Origin: Actinomadura latina NBRC 106108
Lineage (GTDB): Bacteria; Actinomycetota; Actinomycetes; Streptosporangiales; Streptosporangiaceae
Length of the DNA: 64,000 nt
Direction of reading: 5' to 3'
Assembly: GCF_001552195.1 (NCBI RefSeq)
Contig: NZ_BCQS01000003.1
Span: 372,001-436,000 of the forward strand
Below are positions 9,739 through 17,840 of the stretch, in pieces. The first letter of the stretch is position 1. Each line of letters opens with the position of its first letter. The notes below the pieces were generated by a model. That model made no database searches. It had not been told where the DNA came from and worked only from the letters and a program-made list of their open reading frames with translations. The position numbers and the translations under genes are program-made.

Positions 9739-9947
9739 ACGTACCCTCCCCGTTGGCCTGCCAGCGGTCGCCCGCTGCGCCTTCTGCGGCGCCGATTACC
9801 CGCCGTCCCCTCCCGCGAACTGCTCCGGTCCCGGTTGTGACCCGCTCTTTTCCATAGCTGTACGGTTCCCCGGACGGCGGCCCGCGGCTGCGACGCGGCC
9901 GCCCATTGACCGGCCTGCCCGGCCGGATGATCACGCGTGAAGCACGC

Positions 9948-9973
9948 GATCACCCGGCCGGGGGACGGTGATC
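9948..9973. terminator. Hairpin at the end of the copper operon
   Basis: The seven-base arms GATCACC and GGTGATC flank a GC-rich loop and overlap the copC stop codon. Position and symmetry fit an actinobacterial terminator without a U tract. Confidence 0.45.
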
Positions 9974-10508
9974 AGTCCTGTGCGGAAGACGAGCGGCGCA
10001 GCCAGGCGACCGCTCCGGCGGCCAGGGCGATGACCAGCACGATCAGCCCGATCCAGAGCCAGCCGGACGAGCCCGGCGACGTCTGCGCGGACGTCGCCGC
10101 GGCCGGGGACGGTGCCGGGGCGGCGGGCTGCGCGGCGCCCGAGGACCCCGTCACGGTGAAGGTGTAGGTGCCCTCGACCGGATGGCCGTCCGAGGCCACG
10201 ACGCGCCAGCCCACCGTGTACTTCCCGTTCGGCAGCGCGCCGTTCACCGCCTGCGTGACCTTGTTGTCGACCGCCTGGGCCGACCCGGTCTGGTACTGCT
10301 TCTTGGACGCGTCCATGAGGATCACGCGGGGCAGGCGCACCGGGTCGGCGTAGGTGAGGACGATCTGGGACGGCGCCGAGACCGTCGCGTCCTTCGCCGG
10401 GTTCGCCGACGTCAGCGTGGTGTGCGCGGAGGCCGGAGCCGCCGTCAGGGCGAGGGCCGTCCCGGCGGCGAGGACGCCGGCCGCGATCCGCCGCGTTGCC
10501 TTGTTCAT
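9972..10508 (-). CDS. copC: CopC-domain copper resistance protein
   Basis: A 178-residue exported protein: a signal peptide ending ASA, mature N-terminus starting with His (HTTLTS), a CopC beta-sandwich to about residue 123, an Ala/Pro linker and a C-terminal membrane anchor (about 150-170). The N-terminal His and the internal DGHPVEG motif match known CopC Cu(II) ligands. It probably binds copper outside the membrane. The ATG overlaps the ycnI stop (ATGA), so translation is coupled. Confidence 0.9.
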   Translation of the reverse strand: MNKATRRIAAGVLAAGTALALTAAPASAHTTLTSANPAKDATVSAPSQIVLTYADPVRLPRVILMDASKKQYQTGSAQAVDNKVTQAVNGALPNGKYTVGWRVVASDGHPVEGTYTFTVTGSSGAAQPAAPAPSPAAATSAQTSPGSSGWLWIGLIVLVIALAAGAVAWLRRSSSAQD

Positions 10509-11212
10509 GCCCGGCTCCGCGCGCGGCTCAGGCCGTAGCCGCCGAGGCCGAGGCCGGCCACGCCGACCGCGATGCCGATGCCGCCGAGGAGCCGGGCCGT
10601 CCCGTCATCGGACGACGCCGTGCTCTTGGCGGCGGGCTTCCGCTCCGCGGTCAGGCCCGCCGTGGTCGCGGCGTCCTCCGGGGTGAGCTTGAGCGTCGGC
10701 GCCGGGTGCTCCGGCTCGGCGGCGCCCTCGGCCGGGGCCTCCTGCCACTTGACGACCTCGCCGTTGGAGTACGTCTGGTCGGTCTTGAACATCAGCTGGT
10801 CGGTGTCGGTCGGAAGCGGTCCCATCGAGACGTCGAACTCCTGGAACCGGCCCGCTTCGATCTTGCCGCCCGACCACGTGATCGTGGTCACGGCCCGGGT
10901 CAGCTCGCCGCCGTGGGACTTGATCGGCTTCGGCAGCTTCGACTTCTCGGCCTTCACCGTCCAGCCCGGGGTGGGGCGGACCGACACCGACGCCAGCGGG
11001 TGGTCGACCGGCAGGTGCACCACGATCTTGGTCGTGGACGCGTTGTCGCGCTCGTTCGGCACCCGGAACGACACCTTGGCGTAGGAGCCCTGCTCGGCGG
11101 TCTTCGGGTTGGCGGTGACGTGCGCGGACGCGGCGGTGGCCAGGGCCGCCACGGACATGGCGGCGAGGGACGTGATGGCGCCCAGCCGGCGCACATGCGG
11201 GAAGAAGGACAT
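10505..11212 (-). CDS. ycnI: YcnI-family (DUF1775) copper-binding protein
   Basis: A 235-residue exported protein with a signal peptide ending in ASA-H. The mature N-terminal His is the copper-binding residue typical of YcnI, and a Trp (about residue 85, GWTVK) fits the known mono-histidine site. The DUF1775 domain covers about 30-165, followed by a linker and a C-terminal membrane helix. It is the middle gene of a three-gene copper cluster; GGAG lies seven bases before the ATG. Confidence 0.9.
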   Translation of the reverse strand: MSFFPHVRRLGAITSLAAMSVAALATAASAHVTANPKTAEQGSYAKVSFRVPNERDNASTTKIVVHLPVDHPLASVSVRPTPGWTVKAEKSKLPKPIKSHGGELTRAVTTITWSGGKIEAGRFQEFDVSMGPLPTDTDQLMFKTDQTYSNGEVVKWQEAPAEGAAEPEHPAPTLKLTPEDAATTAGLTAERKPAAKSTASSDDGTARLLGGIGIAVGVAGLGLGGYGLSRARSRA

Positions 11213-11296
11213 GACGGAACTCCGTTCGAGTCGTACGGGAAATCCGGATGCGCCGTGGACCGGCGTCCGGTGACGTACGGCGCCCGCCTCGGAACC

Positions 11297-11908
11297 TCAG
11301 CGGTGTGCGAGCGCCCTCGAACGCGGCGGGGGACCCCGCCGGACCACCTGATGCCGCAGCACCCGGTCGTTGGCCGTGCCCGCGGTCTTCTCCGGCACCA
11401 CGGGAATCGGCTGCGGGTACGTGGCCTCCTCGATGGTGAGCAGGGCCGGCAGCAGCCGGATGGGACGGTCCGCCGCGGCGGCGACCCGGCGGGCCATCGT
11501 CCACGCGGCCCGCTCGCCGCGCCGCAGCCACCAGGCGGCGACCAGCGCGGCCACGCAGTGCGCGAGCGTCATGAGCAGGCCGTTGCCGCCGTGCGCGGCC
11601 GGCGCCGCCATGGCGGCCGTGTGGTGCGGCATCGCCGGTGCGGGGTGCGCCGACGCGTTGGTGAACAGCGTGTGCAGCGCGAACTGCCCGCCGAGCAGCC
11701 CGCCGAGGATCGTGGCGAGGGAGCGTTCGTGGCCCGCCAGCATCAGCGTCACGCCGAGGACCGCGCCGAACCCCGTCGTCCCCGCCCACACCGGGACCGC
11801 GCATCCACCTGCGAGGTTGTGCCCGAGGACGGCCAGCGCGACGCACGCGGTCGCGAAGACCACCGCGCGGGCGGTCCGGAACAGGGGTTCGCGGGGGCGG
11901 TCGAGCAT
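11297..11908 (-). CDS. Membrane protein of the copper cluster
   Basis: About 203 residues from the ATG at 11908, with membrane segments near the N-terminus, at about 45-85 and at about 115-140. A His/Met-rich loop (APAMPHHTAAM) between helices could bind copper. It is the first gene of the cluster, 84 bp upstream of ycnI and on the same strand. The family is not one I can name; the copper link is inferred from context and the His/Met loop. Confidence 0.65.
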   Translation of the reverse strand: MLDRPREPLFRTARAVVFATACVALAVLGHNLAGGCAVPVWAGTTGFGAVLGVTLMLAGHERSLATILGGLLGGQFALHTLFTNASAHPAPAMPHHTAAMAAPAAHGGNGLLMTLAHCVAALVAAWWLRRGERAAWTMARRVAAAADRPIRLLPALLTIEEATYPQPIPVVPEKTAGTANDRVLRHQVVRRGPPPRSRALAHR

Positions 11909-12017
11909 GACGGGACCATCGTGCCACCGCCGGCGCCGTCCGTGCAGCCGACCCCGCAACCGCGTCGACGCGCCCAACATCTTGGGGTTGCGCAAAGATC
12001 GTCAACTACATGTAGGG

Positions 12018-12240
12018 TTCAATCCCGTGCTGGTACGCCCCCGCCGTTCGCGGCGGGGGCGTCGTGAGAGGGAACCCGGTGTGAATCCGGGGCTGCCCCG
12101 CAGCGGTGAGCGGGAACGACCGCCGTCATCGAGCACTGGGCCCGCTACGGGCCTGGGAAGCGACGGCCAGTAGGACGCCTCCATGAGGCGACGCCCGCGA
12201 GTCCGAAGACCTGCCAGTTCGAGGAAGCCGGGCGACCGCA
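12018..12240 (+). promoter_or_regulatory. Cobalamin (adenosylcobalamin) riboswitch
   Basis: The conserved B12 elements appear in order: a GTGCTGGT-like P3 start near 12027; a GC stem; the B12 box around 12068-12110 with GAGAGGGAA, CCGGTGTGAATCCGG and CTGCCCCGCAGCGGTGA; and the 3' element GAGTCCGAAGACCTGCC at 12199-12215. The spacing fits the full cobalamin aptamer. It lies about 170 nt upstream of nrdA. In Streptomyces the class Ia nrdABS operon is known to be repressed by B12 through such a riboswitch. Confidence 0.95.
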
Positions 12241-12273
12241 GTGGAGCTCCAGCGGAGCGAGGCTCGCCCGACC

Positions 12274-12307
12274 GACTCTTCGGGAGTCCGGGGGTCGTCC
12301 CCCGGAC
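12274..12307 (+). terminator. Overlapping alternative hairpins in the nrdAB leader
   Basis: A five-base stem at 12274-12288 (GACTC/GAGTC) shares bases 12286-12288 with a perfect nine-base stem at 12286-12307 (GTCCGGGGG/CCCCCGGAC, loop TCGT). The two cannot form together. The larger one looks like the terminator of the expression platform, although no U run follows. Confidence 0.5.
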
Positions 12308-12409
12308 CGACACGTCCAGGCCTCGCGGGTGGGCCGGAGGGCGGAGCGCGGCGTGCCGTCGCGTCCCGTCCGCATGCCTCCGCGAGGCGGCTTGCGAGGG
12401 GAGACGCAC

Positions 12410-14698
12410 GTGACACAGGCTCTGGCCGCGCCGCCGGCGGCCGCATCGTCTTTGCGGGGGATCATCGCGGAGGTCGAGGCCGCCTGCGACGGCATACCGG
12501 ACGTCGAAGCGGGCCGGGTGCTCGCCGCCGTCCGCTCCGGGAACGGGCTGGACGCCGCGGCGCTGCGGGACCTCGCGATCGGGGAGGCCGCCGCCCTCGT
12601 GCCCGCCGAACCCGGCTACTCCAAGGTCGCCGCGCGGCTGCTCGGCGCCCGGATCCGGGACGAGGCGGCGTCCGCCGGCGTCGTCGCGTTCGCCGATTCG
12701 GTCGCCACCGCGCACCGCGAGGGCCTGCTGGCGGACGCCCCGGCCGCCTTCGCCGCCGCCAACGCGCCCGCCCTGAACGCGCTCGTCGACGACTCCGCCG
12801 ACGAGCGGTTCGAGTACTTCGGGCTGCGCACCCTCTACGACCGGTATCTGCTGAGGCATCCGCGGTCGCGGCTCGTCCTGGAACACCCGCAGCACTTCCT
12901 GCTCCGCGTGGCCTGCGGCCTCGCCGGCACCGTGGACGAGGCGGCCGAACTGTACGGGCTGCTCAGCACGCTGTCGTACCTGCCCAGCTCGCCGACGCTG
13001 TTCAACTCGGCGGCGCGCCGCCCGCAGCTGTCGTCCTGCTTCCTGCTCGACTCGCCGCGCGACGAGCTGGAGTCGATCTACGAGCGGTACGGGCAGGTCG
13101 CGCGGCTCAGCAAGTACGCGGGCGGCATCGGGATCTCGTGGACGAAGGTCCGGTCCCGGGGGTCGCTGATCCGCGGCACCAACGGGCATTCGAACGGGAT
13201 CGTCCCGTGGCTGCGCACGCTCGACGCGTCCGTCGCCGCCGTCAACCAGGGCGGGCGCCGCAAGGGCGCGGCCTGCGTGTACCTGGAGCCGTGGCACGCC
13301 GACGTCGAGGAGTTCCTCGAACTGCGCGACAACACGGGCGAGGACGCGCGCCGGACCCACAACCTCAACCTCGCCAACTGGATCCCGGACGAGTTCATGC
13401 GCCGCGTCGAGGACGACGCGACGTGGTCGCTGTTCGACCCGAAGGAGGTCCCCGAGCTGGCCGACCTGTGGGGCGACGCGTTCGACGAGGCGTACCGGGC
13501 GGCGGAGCGGGAGGGGCGGTTCGTCCGGCAGATCCCGGCCCGCAAGCTGTACGGGCGCATGATGAGGACCCTGGCCGAGACAGGCAACGGCTGGATGACG
13601 TTCAAGGACGCCGCCAACCGCGCCTGCAACCAGACCGCGGAGCCGGGGCAGACCGTCCACCTGTCGAACCTGTGCACGGAGATCCTCGAGGTGACGAGCG
13701 ACGGCGAAGCGGCCGTCTGCAACCTCGGATCGGTGAATCTGGCCGCGCACGTCACGTCCGCCGGGGTCGACTGGGAGCGGCTTCGTTCGACCGTCCGTAC
13801 CGCTGTCCGCTTCTTGGACCGCACCATCGACAGGGGCTTCTACCCCACGCCGGAGGCGGAGAAGGCCAACCGTAAGTGGCGACCGGTCGGCCTGGGCGTG
13901 ATGGGCCTGGCGGACGTCTTCTTCACGCTGCGCCTGCCGTTCGACTCGGACGAGGCCCGCGCGCTCTCCACACGCATCGCGGAGGAGATCGCGCTGGCCG
14001 CCTACGGCGCGTCCGCCGATCTCGCCGCCGCCCATGGGCCGCTGCCCGCGTACGACATGACGCGCACCGCGCGAGGCCAACTCCACATCGACCACTTCCC
14101 GGACGCGGCGCCGACCCGTCCCGCCGAATGGGAGGCGCTTCGCGCTCGCGTGGCCGAGGTCGGGCTCCGCAACTCGCTGCTGATCGCGATCGCGCCGACC
14201 GCGACGATCGCGTCCATCGCGGGCTGCTTCGAGTGCGTCGAGCCGCAGGTGTCCAACCTGTTCAAGCGCGAGACGCTGTCGGGCGAGTTCCTGCAGATCA
14301 ACGGCTACCTGGTGGACGACCTGAAGTCGCTCGGCCGGTGGACGCCGTCCGTCCGGGAGGCGATCAAGAAGGCGAACGGGTCCGTCCAGGGCCTCGCCGA
14401 CCTGCCGGACGAGATGCGCGTCCTCTACCGGACGGCCTGGGAACTGCCGCAGAAGGCGCTCATCGACCTCGCCGCCGCCCGCACCCCGTACATCGACCAG
14501 GCGCACTCGCTGAACCTGTTCATGGAGACGCCGACGATCGGCAAGCTCTCCTCGATGTACGCCTACGCGTGGCGCGCGGGCCTCAAGACGACCTACTACC
14601 TGCGTTCCCGCCCGGCGACGCGCATCGCGCAGACGACCGTCGCGTCCGCCGCCGTGTGCTCCCTGGAGAACCCCGAGACTTGCGAGGCCTGCCAGTGA
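12410..14698 (+). CDS. nrdA: Ribonucleoside-diphosphate reductase, class I large subunit
   Basis: About 762 residues from a GTG at 12410, chosen because GAGGGGAG lies seven bases upstream. It reduces NDPs to dNDPs with NrdB. Catalytic features are intact: SSCFLLD (substrate-site Cys), NLCTE (radical Cys, with Asn and Glu), VCNLGSVNL (second substrate-site Cys), the radical-transfer Tyr pair in KTTYYLRS, and the C-terminal redox pair CEAC. The N-terminal ATP-cone lacks its first beta-hairpin (no V-x-K-R-D-G), so dATP/ATP activity control may be altered. Expression is probably B12-repressed through the leader riboswitch. Confidence 0.95.
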   Translation: MTQALAAPPAAASSLRGIIAEVEAACDGIPDVEAGRVLAAVRSGNGLDAAALRDLAIGEAAALVPAEPGYSKVAARLLGARIRDEAASAGVVAFADSVATAHREGLLADAPAAFAAANAPALNALVDDSADERFEYFGLRTLYDRYLLRHPRSRLVLEHPQHFLLRVACGLAGTVDEAAELYGLLSTLSYLPSSPTLFNSAARRPQLSSCFLLDSPRDELESIYERYGQVARLSKYAGGIGISWTKVRSRGSLIRGTNGHSNGIVPWLRTLDASVAAVNQGGRRKGAACVYLEPWHADVEEFLELRDNTGEDARRTHNLNLANWIPDEFMRRVEDDATWSLFDPKEVPELADLWGDAFDEAYRAAEREGRFVRQIPARKLYGRMMRTLAETGNGWMTFKDAANRACNQTAEPGQTVHLSNLCTEILEVTSDGEAAVCNLGSVNLAAHVTSAGVDWERLRSTVRTAVRFLDRTIDRGFYPTPEAEKANRKWRPVGLGVMGLADVFFTLRLPFDSDEARALSTRIAEEIALAAYGASADLAAAHGPLPAYDMTRTARGQLHIDHFPDAAPTRPAEWEALRARVAEVGLRNSLLIAIAPTATIASIAGCFECVEPQVSNLFKRETLSGEFLQINGYLVDDLKSLGRWTPSVREAIKKANGSVQGLADLPDEMRVLYRTAWELPQKALIDLAAARTPYIDQAHSLNLFMETPTIGKLSSMYAYAWRAGLKTTYYLRSRPATRIAQTTVASAAVCSLENPETCEACQ

Positions 14699-15717
14699 GC
14701 GCGCGAACGGAAGGGCACGGCATGCTGCTCGATGCCGGCATGGACTTGACCTTGCGGCCCATGCGCTACCCCGATTTCTACGAGCGGTACCGGGCCGCGA
14801 TCCGCAACACGTGGACGGTGGAAGAGGTCGACCTCGCGTCCGACATGGCCGATCTGGCCCGCCTGACGCCCGCCGAACTGCACCTCGTCAACCGGCTCGT
14901 CGCGTTCTTCGCCACCGGCGACTCGATCGTGGCGAACAACCTGGTGCTGAACCTCTACAAGCACGTGAACGCCCCGGAGGCCCGGCTCTACCTGTCCAGG
15001 CAGCTATATGAGGAGGCCGTCCACGTACAGTTCTACCTGACTCTCCTGGACACCTACCTGCCCGATCAGGACGAGCGCGCGCGGGCGTTCGCGGCGATCG
15101 AGCACATCCCGTCCATCCGGGCGAAGGCGGAGTTCTGCTTCCGCTGGATCGACTCGCTCGGCGCCCTGGACGAACTCCGCTCCGCCGCCGACCGGCGCAC
15201 CTTCCTGCTCAACCTCATCTGCTTCGCGGCCTGCATCGAGGGGCTGTTCTTCTACGGCGCCTTCGCCTACGTGTACTGGCTCCGGTCGCGCGGCCTGCTG
15301 AACGGCCTCGCCTCCGGGACGAACTGGGTGTTCCGGGACGAGTCGATGCACATGGAATTCGCGTTCTCCGTGGTGGACACCGTCCGGGCCGAGGAACCGG
15401 AGCTGTTCGACGCCGAGCTGACGTCCCAGGTCACCGCGATGCTGGAGGAGGCCGTCCAGGCGGAACTGGCCTTCGCCCACGACCTGTGCGGCGACGGGCT
15501 GCCCGGCATGAGCGCCGGCGACATGCGCGCCTACCTCGAATACGTGGCGGACCAGCGGCTCGTCCGGCTCGGCCTCCCCGCCCGCTACGGCACCGCGAAC
15601 CCGTTCGCGTTCATGGAGCTGCAGGACGTCCAGGAGCTGTCCAACTTCTTCGAGCGGCGGGTTTCGGCGTACCAGATCGGCGTGGAGGGGAACGTCACCC
15701 TCGACGAGGCGTTCTGA
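14695..15717 (+). CDS. nrdB: Ribonucleoside-diphosphate reductase, class I small subunit
   Basis: About 340 residues; a GTG start overlaps the nrdA stop (GTGA), and an alternative ATG is at 14722. The ferritin-like metal ligands are visible: E-x-x-H in EEAVHVQFY, Glu in CIEGLFF, and E-x-x-H-x-E-type DESMHMEF. The Tyr four residues after the first His corresponds to the radical Tyr122 of E. coli NrdB, so this is a tyrosyl-radical class Ia/Ib-type subunit, not class Ic. Overlap with nrdA gives equal translation of the two subunits. Confidence 0.93.
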   Translation: MSARTEGHGMLLDAGMDLTLRPMRYPDFYERYRAAIRNTWTVEEVDLASDMADLARLTPAELHLVNRLVAFFATGDSIVANNLVLNLYKHVNAPEARLYLSRQLYEEAVHVQFYLTLLDTYLPDQDERARAFAAIEHIPSIRAKAEFCFRWIDSLGALDELRSAADRRTFLLNLICFAACIEGLFFYGAFAYVYWLRSRGLLNGLASGTNWVFRDESMHMEFAFSVVDTVRAEEPELFDAELTSQVTAMLEEAVQAELAFAHDLCGDGLPGMSAGDMRAYLEYVADQRLVRLGLPARYGTANPFAFMELQDVQELSNFFERRVSAYQIGVEGNVTLDEAF

Positions 15718-15770
15718 ACTTCTCGGACCGGGCACTCGTTGAACGGAGACCTAGGCCGAGGAGGACGAAC

Positions 15771-15929
15771 ATGCCTGTCGTCGACCGGATCATGAGGTAC
15801 GCGCGGGGCCCGCAGGGCCGCAGGATGCGGGCGAAGGCCGAACGCTACGCCCGCGACCCCCGCACCCAGGCTAAGGCGCGCGGCCTGCTCGCCCGGCTAC
15901 GCGGAGGCGGTGGCCGCCGACGCCACTGA
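15771..15929 (+). CDS. Small basic protein, unknown function
   Basis: A 52-residue Arg/Lys-rich protein starting with MPVVDRIMRYARGPQG and ending GGGGRRRH. GAGGAGG at 15758-15764 gives clear support for the ATG. It lies 53 bp behind nrdB and before a strong terminator, so it is probably the third gene of that transcript. The basic, helical composition suggests nucleic-acid binding, but that is inference. Confidence 0.65.
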   Translation: MPVVDRIMRYARGPQGRRMRAKAERYARDPRTQAKARGLLARLRGGGGRRRH

Positions 15930-15940
15930 CGCCTCCCCGC

Positions 15941-15976
15941 GACGCCGCCCGCGCGTCCCGACAGGCGGGCGGCGTC
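15941..15976 (+). terminator. Strong terminator after nrdB and the small basic gene
   Basis: Perfect 12-bp stem (GACGCCGCCCGC at 15941-15952, GCGGGCGGCGTC at 15965-15976) with a 12-nt loop, 11 bases after the stop. Confidence 0.75.
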
Positions 15977-16163
15977 CGCGCGGCGCCGCCTGGGGGCGGC
16001 GTTCACCTGGCCGGGATCGTGCTCAGAACCTTTCCTCGCGGCCTGGTGGACGCCGCTTCCCCATTGGGCGCCCGCACCGGCGCGCCCGGACGCCGTTTTG
16101 CACGGTCACCGTTCCTCCCGCCCGATGCCGCGATGCCGCCGGGACGACCCTAGGCTGCCCTGC

Positions 16164-16580
16164 ATGACCGGCGAGTACCAGCACTGGGAGAACGTCCCGA
16201 CGCGGTGGAAGGACAACGACGTCTACGGGCACGTCAACAACGTCGTCCACTACTCGCTCATGGACACCGTCATCAACGAGTGGATGATCCGGACGGCCGG
16301 TTTCGATCCCGCGGCGTCCGACGCCATCGGCCTGTGCGTCGAGTCGCACTGCGAGTACAAGGCCGAGGTGTCGTTCCCGGACGCGATCAAGATCGGGCTG
16401 CGCATCGGCAAGCTGGGCCGCTCCAGCGTCCGCTGGGAGATCGGAATGTTCCGCGCGTCCGACGAGGCACTGGTCGCCGAGGGCCATTTCGTGCACGTCT
16501 TCGTCGACCGGCACACCCGCCGCCCGGTGGAGATCACGGGCACCGTCCGCACCGAGATGGAGAAGCTGCTCACCCCATGA
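16164..16580 (+). CDS. Acyl-CoA thioesterase (4HBT hotdog fold)
   Basis: A 138-residue single hotdog domain with the 4HBT motif DNDVYGHVNNVVHY near residue 16, as in FadM/YbgC-type thioesterases. It probably hydrolyses acyl-CoA in the cytosol. The ATG at 16164 starts the conserved region; upstream in-frame sequence is not protein-like. Its TGA overlaps the ATG of the next gene, giving coupled expression with an alcohol dehydrogenase. Confidence 0.88.
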   Translation: MTGEYQHWENVPTRWKDNDVYGHVNNVVHYSLMDTVINEWMIRTAGFDPAASDAIGLCVESHCEYKAEVSFPDAIKIGLRIGKLGRSSVRWEIGMFRASDEALVAEGHFVHVFVDRHTRRPVEITGTVRTEMEKLLTP

Positions 16581-17698
16581 TCGAGACCCGCGCCGCCGTC
16601 CTCGTCGAGTCGGGACGCCCCGCTCCCTACGCGTCCTCGCGCCCGCTGGAGATCACCGACCTGCGCCTCGACCCGCCCGGCCCCGGCGAACTCCTGATCA
16701 GGATCGGCGCGGCGGGCCTCTGCCACTCCGACCTGTCGGTCATCAACGGCTCCCGTCCCCGCCCCCTCCCGATGGCACTCGGCCACGAGGCGGCGGGCGA
16801 AGTGATCGAGACCGGCCCCGGCACGGAATTCGCTCCGGGCGACCACGTCGTCCTCGCGTTCGTCCCGGCCTGCGGCCACTGCGAGCGCTGCGTCGCCGGA
16901 CGTCCCGCCCTCTGCGGCCCCGGCGCGCAGGCGAACGGCGCGGGCACCCTGCTCGGCGGCGGCAAGCGCTTCGTCGCCCCGGACGGCACCCGCCCCAACC
17001 ACCACCTGGGCGTCTCGGCGTTCTCCGAGTACACCGTCGTCTCGTCCCGCTCCGCCGTGAAGATCGACCGCGACCTCCCGTTCGACATCGCGGCCCTGTT
17101 CGGCTGCGCCGTGCTGACCGGCGCCGGCGCCGCGCTCTACAGCGCCGCCGTGACCCCCGGCGACACCGTCGCCGTCTTCGGCCTGGGCGGTGTCGGCCTG
17201 GCCGCCGTCCTCGCCGCCAAGGCCGCCGGCGCCGCGACGGTCTACGCGATCGACCTCGTCCCGGACAAACTCGACCTAGCGGAGAAGCTGGGCGCGCACC
17301 CTGTCGAGGGCGGCCCGGACGCCACCGAAGCCCTCCGCGACCTGACGCCCGGCGGCGCCGAGAAGGTCATCGACACGACAGGCGTCGTGCCCGTCCTGGA
17401 ACAGGCCTACGCCGCCACCCGGCCCGGCGGCACAACGGTCACCGTCGGCCTGCCCGCCCCCGGCGCCCCCCTGTCGCTCCCGGCCCTCAGCCTCGTCGCC
17501 GAGGAGAGGACCCTGCGCGGCAGCTACCTGGGCTCCTGCGTCCCGCGCCGCGACGTCCCCCGCTTCATCGCCATGTACCGCAACGGCACCCTCCCCGTGG
17601 ACGCCCTGCTCTCCGGCCGCCTCCCCCTGGACGACATCAACTCGGGCTTCGACCACCTCCACACCGCCAAGGCCGTCCGCCAGATCGTCACATTCTGA
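16577..17698 (+). CDS. Zinc-dependent alcohol dehydrogenase (MDR)
   Basis: A 373-residue medium-chain dehydrogenase. The catalytic zinc ligands are in GLCHSD and GHEAAGE; the structural zinc is bound by CGHCERCVAGRPALC. The Rossmann motif GLGGVGLA and the Asp in AIDL point to NAD(H). Length and motifs match class III-like/aryl-alcohol dehydrogenases. Overlap of four bases with the thioesterase stop suggests that the two act on one metabolite or share control. Confidence 0.9.
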   Translation: MIETRAAVLVESGRPAPYASSRPLEITDLRLDPPGPGELLIRIGAAGLCHSDLSVINGSRPRPLPMALGHEAAGEVIETGPGTEFAPGDHVVLAFVPACGHCERCVAGRPALCGPGAQANGAGTLLGGGKRFVAPDGTRPNHHLGVSAFSEYTVVSSRSAVKIDRDLPFDIAALFGCAVLTGAGAALYSAAVTPGDTVAVFGLGGVGLAAVLAAKAAGAATVYAIDLVPDKLDLAEKLGAHPVEGGPDATEALRDLTPGGAEKVIDTTGVVPVLEQAYAATRPGGTTVTVGLPAPGAPLSLPALSLVAEERTLRGSYLGSCVPRRDVPRFIAMYRNGTLPVDALLSGRLPLDDINSGFDHLHTAKAVRQIVTF

Positions 17699-17825
17699 GG
17701 ACGTCCATCCCTGCGTCCCAACGACCTGAAACACCCCCAGCGCCTCCCACACCCGCGACCGGGCCCGGCCGCAGGAATAACCAACCACTGCAGCAGGGCT
17801 TCGACCCGCCAGCCCAGCCACCGCC

Positions 17826-17840
17826 CCTGACCCGGTCAGG
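17826..17840. terminator. Short hairpin at the convergent junction
   Basis: CCTGAC/GTCAGG with a three-base loop, overlapping the stop of the minus-strand regulator gene and facing the alcohol dehydrogenase gene. Confidence 0.4.

Noticed and set aside
12002..14506. 834-codon minus-strand frame across the riboswitch and nrdA
   Set aside because: Antisense shadow; nrdA is unambiguous and the region includes the structured leader.
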